Source: JBDTCS01 sp039923455
Lineage (GTDB): Bacteria; Bacteroidota; Ignavibacteria; Palsa-1295
Direction of reading: 5' to 3'
NCBI GenBank assembly: GCA_039923455.1
Contig: JBDTCS010000026.1
Coordinates: 1-7,438, forward strand
DNA: 7,438 nucleotides
Of the stretch, positions 6,280-7,438 are shown one piece after another. Within the stretch, counting starts at the first letter, position 1, and each line of letters begins with the position of its first letter. The notes under the pieces are model-generated. The model was not told the DNA's origin and ran no database searches. It was given only the letters and a program-made list of their open reading frames with translations. Made by a program: the position numbers and the translations under genes.

Positions 6280-6317
6280 GAGCACGCTTCAGGGCGACCT
6301 GGAGCGTGCTCATTTTT
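6280..6317 (+). terminator. Strong hairpin with GCGA tetraloop and T-run, possibly bidirectional
   Basis: Positions 6280-6293 pair with 6298-6311 over 14 bp with a single T-G wobble, closed by GCGA, a GNRA-type tetraloop. On the + strand ATTTTTA follows at once (6312-6318). On the - strand the T-run (complement of 6256-6263) comes only after about 16 bases. It lies 34 bases beyond the stop of the potassium channel gene, so it may end that transcript, yet its geometry suits a + strand transcript better. Confidence 0.75.
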
Positions 6318-6345
6318 ACTCAATCTGATAGTACGTACGAAGCGC

Positions 6346-7389
6346 TCAATCCTCATGTGAGTCGGCCGCAATTCCAACCTGCTCCGGCGGCTCGGTTTCG
6401 ATCTTATCCATATCGGCACGAACGCTACTGACTGCAACGTTGTCCGAACTAACCGGCACAGGATAGACATCATGAATCTGATCGAGATCGATCGTCGCTT
6501 TGCCAGAAGGTCCGATGCGTATGATCTTACTGAAGACAACATCATACATCACTTCGTTGTGTTTGTAGGATGTCCGCGTATGCACGGTTTGTGAAAAAAT
6601 ATCGTCGAAGCCTTTGAGTATGATCAGAAATTCTGCGTCCGATGCATCAAGTGCTTCTTTCGTCACTCCCCAGAGCGGGCTCGCTTCATCGATCGGATGG
6701 ACGATCGTCCAACTAAGATGAAAAAAACCAACGCTCTGTCGTTCGAGGCTCAGCTCATGGAATTTGCGAACCTTCGCTCCGTTGACGATCTCGAGCCGCG
6801 ATAAATTCACCTCGACCGAAACATCGATCATCTGATTCGAACGTTCGTTCGCAACTCGGAACATGAAGCCGGTTATATCGCGGTAGGGTGCGACAATAGC
6901 GTTATCGCTGAAAATGATACGCGCATACGGACGCGAAAATCTTCCGAAGAGCACACCTGTCGCAAGTGCAAATGCGAGCAATCCAAACATCGACTCAATC
7001 GCCGAGACACTATTGGCCATAAATCCGGTAGGACTCATGCGCCCATAGCCCACCGTAGTAAATGTCTGTGTGCTGAAAAAGAACGCCTCCAGAAATTTTG
7101 CGCCGAGCGACCGACCGTCCATTCCAAGGATATTATCCATGCCTACAAACATGTAGATTGTCGCAAACACAAGATTCACGATAACGTACGCGATCAGAAT
7201 CAAAGCATTAAACTTCCACCAAGACATCGTAAGCAATGTCTGGTATACGCTGAAGGATCTCAGGAATGGAAGCCCTTTGCGTTCGATGTTAAAGCTGCCA
7301 TCACGATTAACCAGTCTCGCGGTTTGCTCCGCCGCCTTCGATCCGAATCCAAGATCAGGCAGTTCCGGCCTTGGCTTCACGCCTCGCAT
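6346..7389 (-). CDS. Inward-rectifier potassium channel, KirBac type
   Basis: Forms a tetrameric K+ channel in the cytoplasmic membrane. Seen (numbering from the ATG at 7389): an N-terminal segment with DLGFG (12-16) and NRDGSFNIERKG (28-39), typical of the family; YQTLLTMSW slide-helix region (49-57); first membrane helix about 61-83; pore helix and selectivity filter TTVGYG (111-116); second membrane helix about 124-149 with Glu132 in the usual pore-lining position; FGRFSRPYARIIFS (148-161) leading into the cytoplasmic beta-sandwich, with FRVANERSNQ (177-186), HPIDEASPLWG (231-241), and SQTVHTRTSY (266-275). The domain ends near 310; the last 35 or so residues are an acidic, probably disordered tail. 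All core motifs are intact. The frame is open upstream of 7389 to the window edge; a GGAGAAG sits 14 bases before the ATG, so this start is likely but not certain. Convergent with the fibre gene, with no evident functional link. Gating ligand cannot be read from sequence. Confidence 0.93.
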   Translation of the reverse strand: MRGVKPRPELPDLGFGSKAAEQTARLVNRDGSFNIERKGLPFLRSFSVYQTLLTMSWWKFNALILIAYVIVNLVFATIYMFVGMDNILGMDGRSLGAKFLEAFFFSTQTFTTVGYGRMSPTGFMANSVSAIESMFGLLAFALATGVLFGRFSRPYARIIFSDNAIVAPYRDITGFMFRVANERSNQMIDVSVEVNLSRLEIVNGAKVRKFHELSLERQSVGFFHLSWTIVHPIDEASPLWGVTKEALDASDAEFLIILKGFDDIFSQTVHTRTSYKHNEVMYDVVFSKIIRIGPSGKATIDLDQIHDVYPVPVSSDNVAVSSVRADMDKIETEPPEQVGIAADSHED

Positions 7390-7438
7390 GCGAACATCAC
7401 CATCTTCTCCGGCCGAAAGTGTAACACGTCCGGAATTC

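Larger units (their letters stand above)
5877..6317 (+). ncRNA. Candidate structured non-coding transcript, unrecognised
   Basis: This stretch lies between the promoter-like sequence at 5839-5870 and the hairpin plus T-run at 6280-6317, and has no ORF longer than about 40 codons with a ribosome binding site. Inside are inverted repeats: GGAGTC/GACTCC (6012-6017 and 6058-6063), an 11-bp stem at 6103-6132, GAGAA/TTCTC (6138-6152) and TGCC/GGCA near 6163-6175. TTTGCCGAAG occurs twice (6116-6125 and 6161-6170). Signature sequences of tmRNA, RNase P RNA, SRP RNA and the common riboswitches I know were looked for by eye and not found. A small RNA is an inference; decayed intergenic DNA is the alternative. 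Confidence 0.25.

Noticed and set aside
7433..7438. GAATTC at the very end of the window, possibly an EcoRI cloning junction.
   Set aside because: The same six bases also occur inside the window (near 58, 4535 and 5766), so the end position can be chance.

Overview
The window most resembles a chromosomal segment from the Bacteroidota/Chlorobi side of the tree (Ignavibacteria or Kapabacteria-like). Three things point there. The second gene starts with a secreted 'VPxxISYQ... / ELTPRxxLxxxPYAMxA' domain that is very common in large surface proteins of those groups. The one promoter-like sequence fits the TTG/TAnnTTTG pattern of their primary sigma factor. Start codons lack a clear Shine-Dalgarno. 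This is family recognition by eye; no taxonomic marker gene is present.

Layout: (1) positions 1-1073, + strand, the 3' part of a fibre-like surface protein that is open to the left edge. (2) 1074-1259, a gap with a long nested hairpin and a 14-bp palindrome next to the following start. (3) 1260-5567, + strand, a 1435-residue secreted repeat-rich fibre protein whose C-terminal head and coiled coil are close paralogues of gene 1. (4) 5568-6345, a 778-bp region with no convincing protein gene. It holds a strong terminator for the fibre gene, then a promoter-like sequence flanked by two dyads, several hairpins, a tiny ORF with a good ribosome binding site, and a second strong hairpin with a T-run. 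Together these could be a small structured transcript. (5) 6346-7389, - strand, an inward-rectifier potassium channel of the KirBac type, convergent with the fibre gene.

The two + strand genes look like a tandem duplication of a fibre module. The head ('DYAEYLKR ... YSKVAFLGQVPV ... GDFII.SGL') and the C-terminal coiled coil are kept at about 63% identity by hand count, while the linker before the head differs; gene 1's shaft lies mostly outside the window. The big protein is modular: signal peptide, N-terminal beta domain, phage-fibre-like motifs, two unrelated tandem repeat families (10-residue and 18-residue), an alanine-rich helical insert, head, coiled coil. A trimeric extracellular adhesin or fibre is the most reasonable inference; no partner or secretion gene is present. 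The potassium channel shows no functional link to the fibres.
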